In this document: piece after piece, positions 7,989-16,401 of the stretch
How the letters are laid out: each line of letters begins with the position of its first letter
Numbering within the stretch: the stretch's first letter is position 1
Origin: Zavarzinia marina
Lineage (GTDB): Bacteria; Pseudomonadota; Alphaproteobacteria; Zavarziniales; Zavarziniaceae
Assembly: GCF_021568905.1 (NCBI RefSeq)
Contig: NZ_JAKGSB010000001.1
Location: 62,001-126,000 of the forward strand
DNA: 64,000 nt
Reading direction: 5' to 3'
Translations under genes and position numbers: made by a program
Notes under the pieces: generated by a model
Told to the model about the DNA's origin: nothing
Seen by the model: the letters and a program-made list of their open reading frames with translations, nothing else
Databases searched by the model: none

Positions 7989-8090
7989 TCAGGCGATCAG
8001 CAGCCAGATCGCGCCGAGGCCGAGCAGCACCAGGGCGGTGACCCAGACCGGGGCGCGAATGCCGCCCCGATCGGTGCCAGCGTCAGCCAT
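7989..8090 (-). CDS. 33-aa single-span membrane peptide
   Basis: A short frame starting at ATG 8090 encodes MADAGTDRGG... followed by a hydrophobic stretch (VWVTALVLLGLGAIWLLIA) that reaches the C-terminus, so it is a one-pass peptide with a polar N-terminus. The start codon sits 8 bases inside the end of the DUF934 gene and the stop is 12 bases before the HAD start. That is the spacing expected of a translationally coupled operon member. I do not recognise a family. Confidence 0.5.
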   Translation of the reverse strand: MADAGTDRGGIRAPVWVTALVLLGLGAIWLLIA

Positions 8091-8571
8091 GGCGCAGTTC
8101 GAACACGGTCGGGCGACCGCTGACGTCGGGCTGATAGACATTGGTGAACACGGTGCGCGCCTCCTCGAAGGCTTCGAGCGGGAAATCGTCGGCCACCTCG
8201 AAGGCGTCGACGCCACAGCGCAGCATATTCGGAATCTGGTCCCAGAGCACGTCCCCGACGGCGCGCACCTCGCCGTCGAAGCCGAAGCGCTGGCGAAGCT
8301 GGACGGCGTGGGTGTAGCCGCGCCCGTCGCGGAACACCGGGAACTCCAGGGCGACGACCTCGAAACGGGTCAGGTCCTCGGCCACGTCCGCCGGCGGCTC
8401 GTGGGACTGCAGGCGCAGGCCCAGCGGCGCGTTCCGGCCCATCAGGGCGTCGCGATCGGCCTTGAAGCGGGCCAGCGAGACGATGACGGCGGCGCCGTCC
8501 GGCAGCTCGCCGTCGTCGTCGACATGGGTCCAGGCGTCGGCGGCCGGGGCGCCTTCCTTAACGAGCTTCAT
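8083..8571 (-). CDS. DUF934 protein, sulfite reductase partner
   Basis: The 162-aa DUF934 protein is recognised by ADAWTHVDDDGELPDGAAVIVSL near the N-terminus and by FPVFRDGRGYTHAVQLR and GDVLWDQIPNMLRCGVDAFEV in the middle. DUF934 genes nearly always follow ferredoxin-type cysI in proteobacteria, and their products are thought to help sulfite reduction, possibly in assembly or electron supply; the exact role is unknown. The start overlaps the end of the reductase gene by 14 bases. Confidence 0.85.
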   Translation of the reverse strand: MKLVKEGAPAADAWTHVDDDGELPDGAAVIVSLARFKADRDALMGRNAPLGLRLQSHEPPADVAEDLTRFEVVALEFPVFRDGRGYTHAVQLRQRFGFDGEVRAVGDVLWDQIPNMLRCGVDAFEVADDFPLEAFEEARTVFTNVYQPDVSGRPTVFELRHG

Positions 8572-10213
8572 AGAGCGCAGCCTTGAACGGGGCCATACCG
8601 ACGCGGCGGTAGCAGGCCAGGAAGCTTTCGTCGTCGCCGTCGCGAAGGCTCAGATAGGTCTCCACGACGGTTTCGACCGCGTCGACGATACGATCCGGCG
8701 GGAAGCCCGCGCCGGTGAGTTTGGCCAGCGAGGCATCCTCCGCCCCCGAGCCGCCGAGCTGGAGCTGGTAGAGCTCCTGTCCGTGCTTGTCGACGCCGAG
8801 AATGCCGATATGGCCGACATGGTGGTGGCCGCAGGCATTGATGCAGCCCGACATCTTGATCTTCAGGTCGCCGATGGCGTGCTGGCGCTCGAGATCGGCG
8901 AAACGGCGCTGGATCGCCTCGGCGACCGGGATCGAGCGGGCATTGGCCAGATCGCAATAATCGAGACCGGGGCAGCAGATGATGTCGGAGACGAGGCCGA
9001 TGTTGGCGGTGCCGAGGCCCGCCGCCTTCAGCGCCGTCCAGACGTCGTAGACGTCGTCCAGCGGGACATGGGGCAGCACGAGGTTCTGCTCGTGGGTCAC
9101 GCGGATCTCGCCGTGGGCGTAGCGCTCGGCCAGATCGGCGACCAGGTCCATCTGTTCCGCCGACGCGTCGCCCGGCGCGACGCCGTCCGCCTTCAGGGAG
9201 ATGGAGACGATGGCATGGCCCGGCGCCTTGTGGGCGCGGACGTTGGTGCGCACGAAGTCGCGGAAGGCGCGATCCTCGAATTTCCTGGCCTCGAAAGCGG
9301 TCGAGCGCGCGGGCAGGTCGGCGAAGGCGGGCAGCGCGAAATAGGCCTGGATGCGGGCGATCTCCGCCTCCGGCAGTTTCACCGTGCCGCGCGTGCGGGC
9401 GAATTCCGCCTCCACCGCCTCGGCGAATTTGTCGAGGCCCATCTCGTGGACCAGGATCTTGATCCGCGCCTTGTAGATATTGTCGCGCCGGCCGAGGGCG
9501 TTGTAGACGCGCAGGCAGGCGGTCGCGTAATCCAGAAGATCAGCCTTCGGCACGAAGTCCTTGATCTTCTTGGCGATGATCGGGGTGCGGCCCATGCCGC
9601 CGCCGATCCAGAACTCGAAGCCGGTCTCGCCCGCCTCGTTCCGGACCACGCGGATGCCGATGTCGTGCAGCTTGATCGCGGCGCGGTCGCGCTCGGAGGC
9701 GACGACGGCGATCTTGAACTTGCGCGGCAGATACATGAATTCCGGGTGGAAGGTCGACCATTGCCGGATGATCTCGCACCAGGGGCGGGGGTCCTCCACC
9801 TCGTCGGCGGCGGCGCCGGCGAAGGGATCGGAGGTCACGTTGCGGATGCAGTTGCCCGAAGTCTGGATGCCGTGCATCTGCACGGTGGCCAGGTCTTCCA
9901 GGATGGCCGGGGTGTCGACCAGGCGCGGCCAATTGTACTGGATGTTCTGGCGCGTGGTGAAATGGCCGTAGCCCTTGTCGTATTTCCGCGCGACATGGGC
10001 CAGCATCCGCATCTGCGCCGACGATAGCGTGCCATAGGGGATGGCGACCCGCAGCATATATGCATGGAGCTGGAGATAGAGGCCGTTCATCAGCCGAAGC
10101 GGCTTGAACTGTTCCTCGGTCATCAGGCCCTTCAGGCGGCGTTCCACCTGGCCCCTGAACTGGACCACCCGTTCGTTGACGGCGGTCTGGTCGAATTCAT
10201 CGTAACGATACAT
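8558..10213 (-). CDS. cysI: Sulfite/nitrite reductase hemoprotein (CysI-type)
   Basis: The 551-aa siroheme/[4Fe-4S] enzyme carries out six-electron reduction of sulfite to sulfide for cysteine synthesis. Two ferredoxin-like repeats are visible (GHFTTRQNIQYNWPRL early, RVTHEQNLVLPHVPL later). The cluster and siroheme ligands are C-x5-C (CPGLDYC) and C-x3-C (CINAC) within KIKMSGCINACGHHH. Substrate-binding basic residues are in TSGNCIRNVTSDP and PRKFKIA. DUF2849 upstream and DUF934 downstream favour assimilatory sulfite over nitrite, although the family cannot be separated with certainty by sequence. ATG 10213 begins MYRYDEFD, the usual N-terminus. Confidence 0.9.
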   Translation of the reverse strand: MYRYDEFDQTAVNERVVQFRGQVERRLKGLMTEEQFKPLRLMNGLYLQLHAYMLRVAIPYGTLSSAQMRMLAHVARKYDKGYGHFTTRQNIQYNWPRLVDTPAILEDLATVQMHGIQTSGNCIRNVTSDPFAGAAADEVEDPRPWCEIIRQWSTFHPEFMYLPRKFKIAVVASERDRAAIKLHDIGIRVVRNEAGETGFEFWIGGGMGRTPIIAKKIKDFVPKADLLDYATACLRVYNALGRRDNIYKARIKILVHEMGLDKFAEAVEAEFARTRGTVKLPEAEIARIQAYFALPAFADLPARSTAFEARKFEDRAFRDFVRTNVRAHKAPGHAIVSISLKADGVAPGDASAEQMDLVADLAERYAHGEIRVTHEQNLVLPHVPLDDVYDVWTALKAAGLGTANIGLVSDIICCPGLDYCDLANARSIPVAEAIQRRFADLERQHAIGDLKIKMSGCINACGHHHVGHIGILGVDKHGQELYQLQLGGSGAEDASLAKLTGAGFPPDRIVDAVETVVETYLSLRDGDDESFLACYRRVGMAPFKAALYEAR

Positions 10214-10224
10214 GGCGGATACTC

Positions 10225-10521
10225 TCAGCGGCCCATTTCGGCCTGCTTGCCGAGATCGGTGCGGTTCGAGGGGCCGGCGGCGCGGATGCGCTCGCGCACG
10301 CTGTCGGGGCGAATGGTCCCGTCCTCGACGGTCACGGGCATCGGATAGGCGCCGACCACGAGCCGCGCCTTCACGGCCGCCTTGGCCGTGGCGTCGAGCG
10401 CGGCCTCGCCCTCGGCATCGGTCACGACGCGGGCCGCATCCAGGGTCTCGACCCAGGTTTCGCCATCGCCGATGTACACCACCGCGCCGTCGCTCAGTCT
10501 GTTTGCCGTGAATACCTTCAT
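10225..10521 (-). CDS. DUF2849 protein
   Basis: The 98-aa protein starting at ATG 10521 (MKVFTANRLSDGAVVYIG) has the DUF2849 pattern, with DGETWVETLDAARV and a conserved middle (LVVGAYPMPVTVEDGTI-x-P-x2-VRE). DUF2849 genes sit directly before cysI in many alphaproteobacteria, so an accessory role in sulfite reduction is likely but unproven. It ends 11 bases before cysI and appears to open the operon. Confidence 0.8.
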   Translation of the reverse strand: MKVFTANRLSDGAVVYIGDGETWVETLDAARVVTDAEGEAALDATAKAAVKARLVVGAYPMPVTVEDGTIRPDSVRERIRAAGPSNRTDLGKQAEMGR

Positions 10522-10597
10522 CGCCGTCCGACCTGTTGTCAGGTGGGACGGTGATACGCCCAATCCCCATTTAGATCAAGAAAGAACGGGATAATCA

Positions 10598-10624
10598 AAT
10601 ATATAACGCAATAATCTTGTTCAA
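10598..10624 (-). promoter_or_regulatory. Possible promoter of the sulfite reductase operon
   Basis: On the minus strand TTGAAC (10624-10619) is followed after 15 bases by TATATT (10603-10598), inside an AT-rich patch that stands out from its GC-rich surroundings. It lies about 77 bases before the DUF2849 start. The short spacer makes this tentative. Confidence 0.3.
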
Positions 10625-10665
10625 ATTGGCCAAGGCCCGGATGCCCCGCAAACCCGCGGATTTCC

Positions 10666-11154
10666 TCACTTGAAGAGTTTGGCGTCGACGCGGGAGGTCG
10701 GGGCTATGCGCTTGGTGCAGTCGGGGATTTCGCCGTCGGCACCGCTGCAGGCCATGACTTCGTTGATCAGCACGCTGCCGACGCGGCCGCAGTCCTGGCC
10801 CTGTATGTCGAACAGTTTCACCGTGGTCTTGCCGGTCGGCAGGGGCGACAGGCCGACGGCGATGCGCCGTTCGATCACCTGGTCCTGATTGAACAGGATG
10901 AGGTCGAGCTTGAGGTCGGTGATGTCGGGCCCGGCCGGGTTGACCAGCACGAGATAGGCGCGGCAGGCCCCGTCCTGGGCTTCCAGCTTGTTCAGCTCGA
11001 TCGAGATCGGAGCGGGCGCTTCCTCGGCGGCCGGGGTTCCGGGCGCCTCGGCTTCCTGCGCCCGGGCACTGGCGCCGAGGGCCGCGATGCCGAAGAGGGC
11101 GGGGGCCAGAAGGGCGGTGACACGGCGGCCGGTGCCGGACATGGTGACTCTCAT
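10666..11154 (-). CDS. Exported conserved hypothetical protein
   Basis: The 162-aa protein starts at ATG 11154, preceded by GAGGA. It has a signal peptide (basic n-region GTGRR, hydrophobic core, ALGASARAQ cleavage region) and an acidic Pro/Ala linker. The compact domain of about 115 residues has three scattered cysteines (GACRAY, GQDCGRV, VMACSG) plus PDCTK near the end, enough for two disulfides. It should be periplasmic or outer-membrane associated. Homologous exported proteins of unknown function occur in alphaproteobacteria. It is divergent from the zinc operon and shares its promoter region. Confidence 0.7.
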   Translation of the reverse strand: MRVTMSGTGRRVTALLAPALFGIAALGASARAQEAEAPGTPAAEEAPAPISIELNKLEAQDGACRAYLVLVNPAGPDITDLKLDLILFNQDQVIERRIAVGLSPLPTGKTTVKLFDIQGQDCGRVGSVLINEVMACSGADGEIPDCTKRIAPTSRVDAKLFK

Positions 11155-11307
11155 GCTGTCCTCGCGCGTATTCGAAGCGAACGGGGCGGAGCATGAAGCG
11201 TCCTCCACCCGGGCGCAAGAATGCAGGCAAATGACCACGGCCGGAATATGCCGATCACGAAAACCTGTGACCCCGACCGCGACCCGTGCTTGACCGCGCC
11301 TCGATGT

Positions 11308-11320
11308 GTGATGTTATAAC
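11308..11320 (+). promoter_or_regulatory. Zur-like zinc box upstream of the znu operon
   Basis: GTGATGTTATAAC matches the Zur core GTTATA-N-TATAAC at 10 of 12 defined bases. It lies 9 bases before the ATG of the first small gene. The box before the second CobW gene (55991-56003) reads GTGATATTATAAC on its coding strand, 12 of 13 identical. The regulated genes are zinc transporters and CobW GTPases, the classical Zur regulon. Confidence 0.75.
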
Positions 11321-11329
11321 GTTTCTTGA

Positions 11330-11458
11330 ATGAACCGGGATCTCGTCATGCATCAGCCGCCGCCCACCGTCCTCACGCTCGGAGCCGGCACCCGTCTCGT
11401 CGTCGCGCTCGGCCTCGCCGTCGCGCTGTGGGGGGCCGTGGCATGGGCGCTCGCGTGA
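11330..11458 (+). CDS. 42-aa small membrane protein heading the zinc operon
   Basis: An ATG at 11330 opens a frame ending at TGA 11456-11458, two bases before the znuC ATG. The product starts MNRDLVMHQPPP and has one hydrophobic segment (about 19-42) ending AVAWALA, so it is a one-pass peptide. An in-frame ATG at 11348 would give 36 aa. No ribosome-binding site precedes the first ATG, which is 9 bases from the Zur-like box, so the transcript may be leaderless. I know no family for it. Its position suggests a link to zinc uptake, or a leader whose translation feeds znuC. Confidence 0.55.
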   Translation: MNRDLVMHQPPPTVLTLGAGTRLVVALGLAVALWGAVAWALA

Positions 11459-11460
11459 CC

Positions 11461-12222
11461 ATGCATCGCGGCGAGGCGCCCGCGATCGCGGTCGAGAATC
11501 TGACGGTCGCCTACGACCGCCATCCGGCGGTGCATCACGTCTCCTGCCGGTTCGAGCCGGGCTCGCTGACGGCGGTGGTCGGCCCCAACGGGGCGGGCAA
11601 GTCGACCCTGATCAAGACCCTGGTCGGACTCTTGAAGCCGGCGGAAGGCAGGGTGTCGGCCGGCGGCCTGACCCGCGCCGACATCGCCTATCTGCCCCAG
11701 CAGGCGGAAATCGACCGTTCCTTCCCGATCACCGTCGCGGATACGGTGGCGCTCGGCCATTGGCGCCGCGTCGGCATTCTGGGCACCCTGACCGGCGCCA
11801 TGCGCCGCCAGGTCGGCGAGGCGATGTCGGCCGTCGGTCTCGAAGGCTTCGAGGACCGCGCCATCGGCTCCCTCTCGGTCGGGCAGTTCCAGCGCGTGCT
11901 CTTCGCCCGCCTGTTGCTCCAGGACGCGCGGGTGATCCTGCTGGACGAACCCTTCAACGCCATCGATGCCCGCACCACCGCCGATCTCATCGACCTCGTC
12001 GAGCGCTGGCATGGCGAGGGCCGCACGGTGGTCGCCGTCCTGCACGACATGGACCAGGTGCGCCGCCATTTCCCGGCCACGGTGCTGCTGGCCCGCGACC
12101 TGATCGCCGCCGGTCCGACCGCCGATTGCCTGACGGCGGAACATCTGCTGCGCGCCCGCCAGATGTCCGAGAATTGGCACGAGGACGCCGCGGTCTGCGA
12201 ACCCGCGCGCCGAAGCGCGTGA
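11461..12222 (+). CDS. znuC: Zinc ABC transporter ATP-binding protein
   Basis: The 253-aa ATPase energises high-affinity zinc import with ZnuB and ZnuA. Walker A is GPNGAGKST, the Q-loop lies in AYLPQQAEID, the signature is LSVGQFQR (a variant of LSGGQ, common in metal ABC proteins), Walker B is ARVILLDEPF, and the switch His lies in VLHDMDQVR. ATG 11461 was chosen as the start because it gives the normal family N-terminus; GTG 11455 is also possible. There is a 196-base gap containing repeats before znuB. Two cobW-type genes and a Zur-like box support zinc rather than manganese. Confidence 0.92.
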   Translation: MHRGEAPAIAVENLTVAYDRHPAVHHVSCRFEPGSLTAVVGPNGAGKSTLIKTLVGLLKPAEGRVSAGGLTRADIAYLPQQAEIDRSFPITVADTVALGHWRRVGILGTLTGAMRRQVGEAMSAVGLEGFEDRAIGSLSVGQFQRVLFARLLLQDARVILLDEPFNAIDARTTADLIDLVERWHGEGRTVVAVLHDMDQVRRHFPATVLLARDLIAAGPTADCLTAEHLLRARQMSENWHEDAAVCEPARRSA

Positions 12223-12253
12223 GCGGGATCATGTCGGACCGTCGTTCCTCCAC

Positions 12254-12300
12254 CCATCGTCATACCTCCCCCCGTCGTCATACCTCCGCCCGTCGTCATT
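12254..12300 (+). repeat. 18-bp direct repeats
   Basis: Units starting at 12254, 12272 and 12290 share CGTCATACCTCC or its start. The first two match over 15 of 16 bases and the third runs into the left arm of the adjacent palindromic element. The array may have formed by slippage at the element edge. Confidence 0.65.
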
Positions 12301-12378
12301 CCGGCGAAGGCCGGAATCTCGTGGGCGTGGGCCTCGGTGCCATCTCGTCGCAAGGTCCCGGCCTTCGCCGGGACGACG
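12294..12378. repeat. REP-like palindromic element, copy 1
   Basis: Arms at 12294-12318 and 12354-12378 are near-complementary around the core CCGGCGAAGGCCGG / CCGGCCTTCGCCGG, each arm itself palindromic. A second copy at 16402-16482 has an identical right arm. It sits between znuC and znuB and could stabilise or partly terminate the znuC message. Confidence 0.8.
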
Positions 12379-12418
12379 AGTCTGGGACGACGCCGGCGGC
12401 GGGAGAGGGGGCTTCGTC

Positions 12419-13291
12419 ATGACCCTCTGGTCCCTGCTGTTCGAACCCTTCGCCGACTATGCCTTCATGCGCCGTGCCCTTGTCGCCTGTTTCGCCCTGG
12501 CGCTCGGCTGCGGGCCCGTCGGCGTGCTCCTGATGCTCCGGCGCATGAGCCTGATCGGCGACGCCATGAGCCATGCCGTGCTGCCGGGTGCCGCCGTCGG
12601 CTTTCTCTTCTTCGGCCTCAACATCTGGGCCATGGGCCTCGGCGGGCTGGTGGCCGGTCTGTCGGTGGCGCTGCTCTCGGGTCTCGTCACCCGGACCACG
12701 AACCTGCGTGAGGACGCCAGCTTCGCCGGCTTCTACCTGATCTCCCTCAGTCTCGGCGTGCTGATCGTCTCGACCCGGGGCTCCAACGTCGATCTGCTGC
12801 ATGTCCTCTTCGGCACGATTCTGGCGGTCGACGACGCCTCCCTGCTGACGGTCGCCGCCATCGCCACCCTCAGCCTCTTCGTGCTGGCGCTGATCTATCG
12901 CCCGCTGATCGTCGAATGTTTCGATCCCGGCTTCCTGCGCGCGGTCGGCGGCGGCGGATCCCTGTTCCACGTCGTCTTCCTGGTGCTCGTCGTGGTCAAT
13001 CTGGTCGCCGGCTTCCAGGCTCTCGGCACGCTGATGGCGGTCGGCCTGATGATGCTGCCGGCGGCGGCCAGCCGCTTCTGGGCCGGGCAGGTCTGGACCA
13101 TGTCGGCGGTCGCGATCGGCGTTGCCATGGCATCGGGCTGGCTCGGGCTCCTCGTCTCCTATCACCTCGATCTGCCGTCGGGGCCCGCCATCGTCATCAC
13201 CGCCGGCGTCTTCTACGTCGGTTCCATCGTCTTCGGCACCGAAGGCGGCATCTTCTGGCGCGCCCTGCCGCGCCGCCATCTGGAGGCTTGA
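12419..13291 (+). CDS. znuB: Zinc ABC transporter permease
   Basis: The 290-aa protein of the ABC-3 permease family has about eight membrane segments. Recognisable parts are MRRALVACFALALGCGPVGVLLMLRRMSLIGDAMSHAVLPG (GDAMSH is the family signature) and the later NLVAGFQALGTLMAVGLMMLPAAAS. It forms the zinc channel energised by ZnuC. The TGA ends 2 bases before the znuA ATG. Confidence 0.92.
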   Translation: MTLWSLLFEPFADYAFMRRALVACFALALGCGPVGVLLMLRRMSLIGDAMSHAVLPGAAVGFLFFGLNIWAMGLGGLVAGLSVALLSGLVTRTTNLREDASFAGFYLISLSLGVLIVSTRGSNVDLLHVLFGTILAVDDASLLTVAAIATLSLFVLALIYRPLIVECFDPGFLRAVGGGGSLFHVVFLVLVVVNLVAGFQALGTLMAVGLMMLPAAASRFWAGQVWTMSAVAIGVAMASGWLGLLVSYHLDLPSGPAIVITAGVFYVGSIVFGTEGGIFWRALPRRHLEA

Positions 13292-13293
13292 TC

Positions 13294-14307
13294 ATGTCAC
13301 TGCGTTCGACCCTCGTGGCCCTCAGCCTTCTGGCCGCGACCCCTGCGCTCGCGGACGAACCCTTGAAGGTGGTGGCGTCCTTCTCGATCCTCGGCGACAT
13401 GGTCGCCAATGTCGGCGGCGACAGGATCGCGCTGACCACCCTGGTCGGCCCGGACGGCGACGCCCATGTCTTCCAGCCCAGCCCGCGCGACGCCAAGGCG
13501 GTCGCGGCGGCCGATCTCGTCATCGTCAACGGCCTCGGCTTCGAGGGCTGGATGGAGCGTCTGGCGGAATCCGCCGGTTACGACGGCCAGGTCGCGGTCG
13601 CCAGCACCGGCGTCACGCCCCGAAAGATGGACGAGGGCGAGGAACACGAGGAACACGCCGGCGAAGACCATGATCACGATCACGACGGCGAAGAGATGCA
13701 CGCCGACGACGATCACGAACACGATGGGGAGGAGCACGAGGAGCACGCCGAGGCGGAGCACGGCCACCACCACCATGGCGACATCGACCCCCACGCCTGG
13801 CAGAGCATCGGCAATGCCGTGATCTACGTCGACAATATCACCGCGGCCCTGATCGCGGCCGATCCGGCGGATGCCGCGGTCTATCGGGCCAATGCCGATG
13901 CCTATAAGGCGAAGCTGACGGCGCTCGACGCCAAGGTGAAGGGCGCGATCGCCGCCCTGCCGCCGGAGCGGCGCAAGATCATCACCAGCCATGATGCCTT
14001 CGGCTATTTCGCGGATGCCTACGGCCTCGAAGTGCTGGCGCCTCAGGGCGTCTCGACCGAATCCGAAGCCTCGGCCAAGGGCGTCGCCGAACTGATCGAG
14101 CAGATCAAGGCGGCGAAGGCGCCGGCCGTCTTCCTCGAGAACGTCACCGATCCGCGCCTGATCAAGCAGATCGCCGACGAAACCGGGGCCCGTATCGGCG
14201 GCACGCTCTATTCCGACGCACTCTCTGATGCATCCGGGCCCGCCTCTACCTATATTGCCATGTTCGAGCACAATCTCGCGGCCCTGGCCGAAGCGCTGGG
14301 GTCATGA
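13294..14307 (+). CDS. znuA: Zinc-binding periplasmic protein
   Basis: The 337-aa cluster A-I solute-binding protein has a Sec signal peptide (cleavage after ALA, residue 20). Zinc ligands are expected at His58 (GDAHVF), His167 (DPHAW), the His of TSHDAFGYF and an Asp near the C-terminus. A His/Asp/Glu-rich loop spans about 115-161; such loops are typical of ZnuA and absent from manganese-specific relatives. The protein delivers zinc to ZnuBC. It is followed 17 bases later by a CobW-type GTPase gene. Confidence 0.93.
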   Translation: MSLRSTLVALSLLAATPALADEPLKVVASFSILGDMVANVGGDRIALTTLVGPDGDAHVFQPSPRDAKAVAAADLVIVNGLGFEGWMERLAESAGYDGQVAVASTGVTPRKMDEGEEHEEHAGEDHDHDHDGEEMHADDDHEHDGEEHEEHAEAEHGHHHHGDIDPHAWQSIGNAVIYVDNITAALIAADPADAAVYRANADAYKAKLTALDAKVKGAIAALPPERRKIITSHDAFGYFADAYGLEVLAPQGVSTESEASAKGVAELIEQIKAAKAPAVFLENVTDPRLIKQIADETGARIGGTLYSDALSDASGPASTYIAMFEHNLAALAEALGS

Positions 14308-14324
14308 CCATGGAGTGAGTACCG

Positions 14325-15287
14325 ATGGATCGGGTTCCCGTCACCGTCCTGACCGGCTATCTGGGCGCCGGCAAGACGACCCTTCTCAACCGCATCCTGA
14401 CCGAGCAGCACGGCAAGAAATACGCCGTCGTCGTCAACGAGTTCGGCGAGATCGGCATCGACAACGACCTCGTCGTCGAGACCGACGAGGAAGTGTTCGA
14501 GATGAACAACGGCTGCATCTGCTGCACCGTGCGCGGGGACCTGATCCGCATTCTCTCGGGCCTGATGCGCCGCAAGGGCAAGTTCGACGCCATCCTGATC
14601 GAGACCACCGGGCTCGCCGATCCGGCGCCCGTGGCCCAGACCTTCTTCGTCGACGAGGACGTGCAGGCCAAGGCCAAGCTCGATGCCGTGGTGACCGTGG
14701 TCGATGCCCGCAACATCGAGGCGCGCCTCGACGACAGCAAGGAAGCGCGCGAGCAGATCGCCTTCGCCGACGTCATCCTCCTGAACAAGACCGATCTCGC
14801 GACCGGCGCCGATCTCGACCGGATCGAGGCGCGCATCCGCACCATCAATCCGGCCGCCGAAATCCACCGCACCAGGAACAGCGCGATCGATCTCGACAAG
14901 GTGCTGGACCGGGGTGCCTTCGATCTCGACCGCATTCTCGAGTTCGAGCCGGAATTCCTGGCGGCCGGCCATGTCCACAGCCACAACGACGACATCGGCT
15001 CGATCTCGCTGACCGCGATCGACGCGCTGGACGAGAACAAGTTCAACCGCTGGATCTCCCATATCCTGCAGACCCAGGGGCCGGACATCCTGCGCTCCAA
15101 GGGGATCCTGTCGTTCGCCGGGCAGAACGACCAATTCGTCTTCCAGGGCGTGCACATGCTGCTGGACGGCGACTATCGCAAGCCCTGGGCACCGGACGAT
15201 CCGCGCATCAGCCGCCTCGTCTTCATCGGCCGCAACCTGGACGAAAAGGCGCTGGCCGCCGGTTTCGAGGCCTGTCGTGCAGCCTGA
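14325..15287 (+). CDS. CobW-family GTPase, putative zinc metallochaperone (ZigA/ZagA-like)
   Basis: The 320-aa G3E GTPase has Walker [10 protein letters not shown] (11-19), the metal-binding CxCC motif at 64-67 (GCICC), Walker [12 protein letters not shown], the guanine-binding NKTD, and a C-terminal CobW_C domain. Placement after znuA marks it as a Zur-regulated zinc chaperone rather than the cobalamin CobW; no cobalamin genes are near. A short His pair (HVHSHND) replaces the long His tract seen in the paralogue at 54859. Its stop overlaps the next start by 11 bases. Confidence 0.87.
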   Translation: MDRVPVTVLTGYLGAGKTTLLNRILTEQHGKKYAVVVNEFGEIGIDNDLVVETDEEVFEMNNGCICCTVRGDLIRILSGLMRRKGKFDAILIETTGLADPAPVAQTFFVDEDVQAKAKLDAVVTVVDARNIEARLDDSKEAREQIAFADVILLNKTDLATGADLDRIEARIRTINPAAEIHRTRNSAIDLDKVLDRGAFDLDRILEFEPEFLAAGHVHSHNDDIGSISLTAIDALDENKFNRWISHILQTQGPDILRSKGILSFAGQNDQFVFQGVHMLLDGDYRKPWAPDDPRISRLVFIGRNLDEKALAAGFEACRAA

Positions 15288-16374
15288 TTTCGGTGATTTC
15301 CAGGACGAGGTCTACGCCGATCGCCTGCATCCGAGCCGGGTCGCCTGCTTCCCGCAGGAGGCCGGCATCCTGGCGCTGGCGCTCGGCGCCGACGGCACCA
15401 TCGCCCTCGCCCTCGACGACGGGCGCATCGCCCTCGGCCAACAGGCGGAACCGGTCGATCTGAAGGCCGTCGAGGTTCACGACGGCGTTTCCCAGGCGCT
15501 GTGCGCCGGGCCCAGGGGCGGCTTCGTTTCCGGCGGGGACGATGGCCGCGCCGTGCTGATCGATGTCGGGGGTTCCATCACCGAACTTGTGGCGCCGGGC
15601 CGCGAATGGGTCGGGGCCGTCGCGGCCGCCCCCGCCAGCGGCGTGATCGGTGTCGCCTGCGCCAAGACGCTTCGGCTTTTCGATGCCGAGGGCAAGGCGC
15701 TGGGCGCCGCCCCGCCGGTCGCCACCACCATCACCGGCGTCGCCTTCAATCCGAAGGGCAAGCGGGTCGGTGTGGCGCATTATGGCGGCGTCACCCTGTG
15801 GTTCACGGGAGGCCTGAGCGGCACGCCGAAGGTGCTGCCGTGGAAGGGCTCCCATGTCTCCCTGACCTGGAGTCCGGACGGGCGTTTCGTCGTCACCGGC
15901 ACCCAGGACAAGGAATTGCACGGCTGGCGCGTCGAGGACGGCATCGACATGCGCATGTCGGGCTATGCCGCCAAGGTGAAGAGCTTCTCCTGGTCGGCGG
16001 ACGAACGCTGGCTGTCCTGCGCCGGCAGTCCCTATGTCACGTCCTGGGACTTCATCGGCAAGGGCCCCATGGGCCGCCCGCCCCATCAGTTCGGCGGTTC
16101 CGAGGAATTCCTGGCGACCCATGTCGCCGCTCATCCGACCCTGCCGGTGGTCGCCGCCGCCTTCGAGGATGGACGGATCGAAATGGGCCGTTTCGCGGTC
16201 GAGGGGCAGGTGCTGCTGAAGGAAGTCGGCGGCGGCCTGCCGTCCGGCCTCGCCTGGAGCGGCGATGGCGGCTCGCTCTTCATGCCGACCGAGGACGGCG
16301 AGCTTTTCGTCGTCGACCTCGAGGACCTGAAGGTTGCGGCGGCCGAGCAGAAGAAACAGAAGAAGCGGCGCTGA
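15277..16374 (+). CDS. WD40-repeat protein coupled to the zinc operon
   Basis: The 365-aa protein has at least six degenerate WD-type blades, for example [44 protein letters not shown] and [14 protein letters not shown]. This suggests a seven-bladed propeller. The C-terminus is a Lys/Arg-rich tail (QKKQKKRR). There is no signal peptide, so it is cytoplasmic. The GTG start at 15277 lies inside the end of the CobW gene, with CGAGG just upstream. WD40 proteins of this type co-occur with znuA/cobW in alphaproteobacteria. I infer a scaffold role for zinc transfer; the function is unknown. Confidence 0.8.
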   Translation: MQPDFGDFQDEVYADRLHPSRVACFPQEAGILALALGADGTIALALDDGRIALGQQAEPVDLKAVEVHDGVSQALCAGPRGGFVSGGDDGRAVLIDVGGSITELVAPGREWVGAVAAAPASGVIGVACAKTLRLFDAEGKALGAAPPVATTITGVAFNPKGKRVGVAHYGGVTLWFTGGLSGTPKVLPWKGSHVSLTWSPDGRFVVTGTQDKELHGWRVEDGIDMRMSGYAAKVKSFSWSADERWLSCAGSPYVTSWDFIGKGPMGRPPHQFGGSEEFLATHVAAHPTLPVVAAAFEDGRIEMGRFAVEGQVLLKEVGGGLPSGLAWSGDGGSLFMPTEDGELFVVDLEDLKVAAAEQKKQKKRR

Positions 16375-16401
16375 CGGCGCCGCTTCCGCATCTTCCATCC
16401 T

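Noticed and set aside
10570-10590. FNR-type box before the sulfite reductase operon
   Set aside because: Only one half-site (TAGATCAAG) is present; the other half does not match.
14325-15287. CobW of cobalamin synthesis
   Set aside because: No cobalamin genes are nearby; it follows znuA in a zinc operon.
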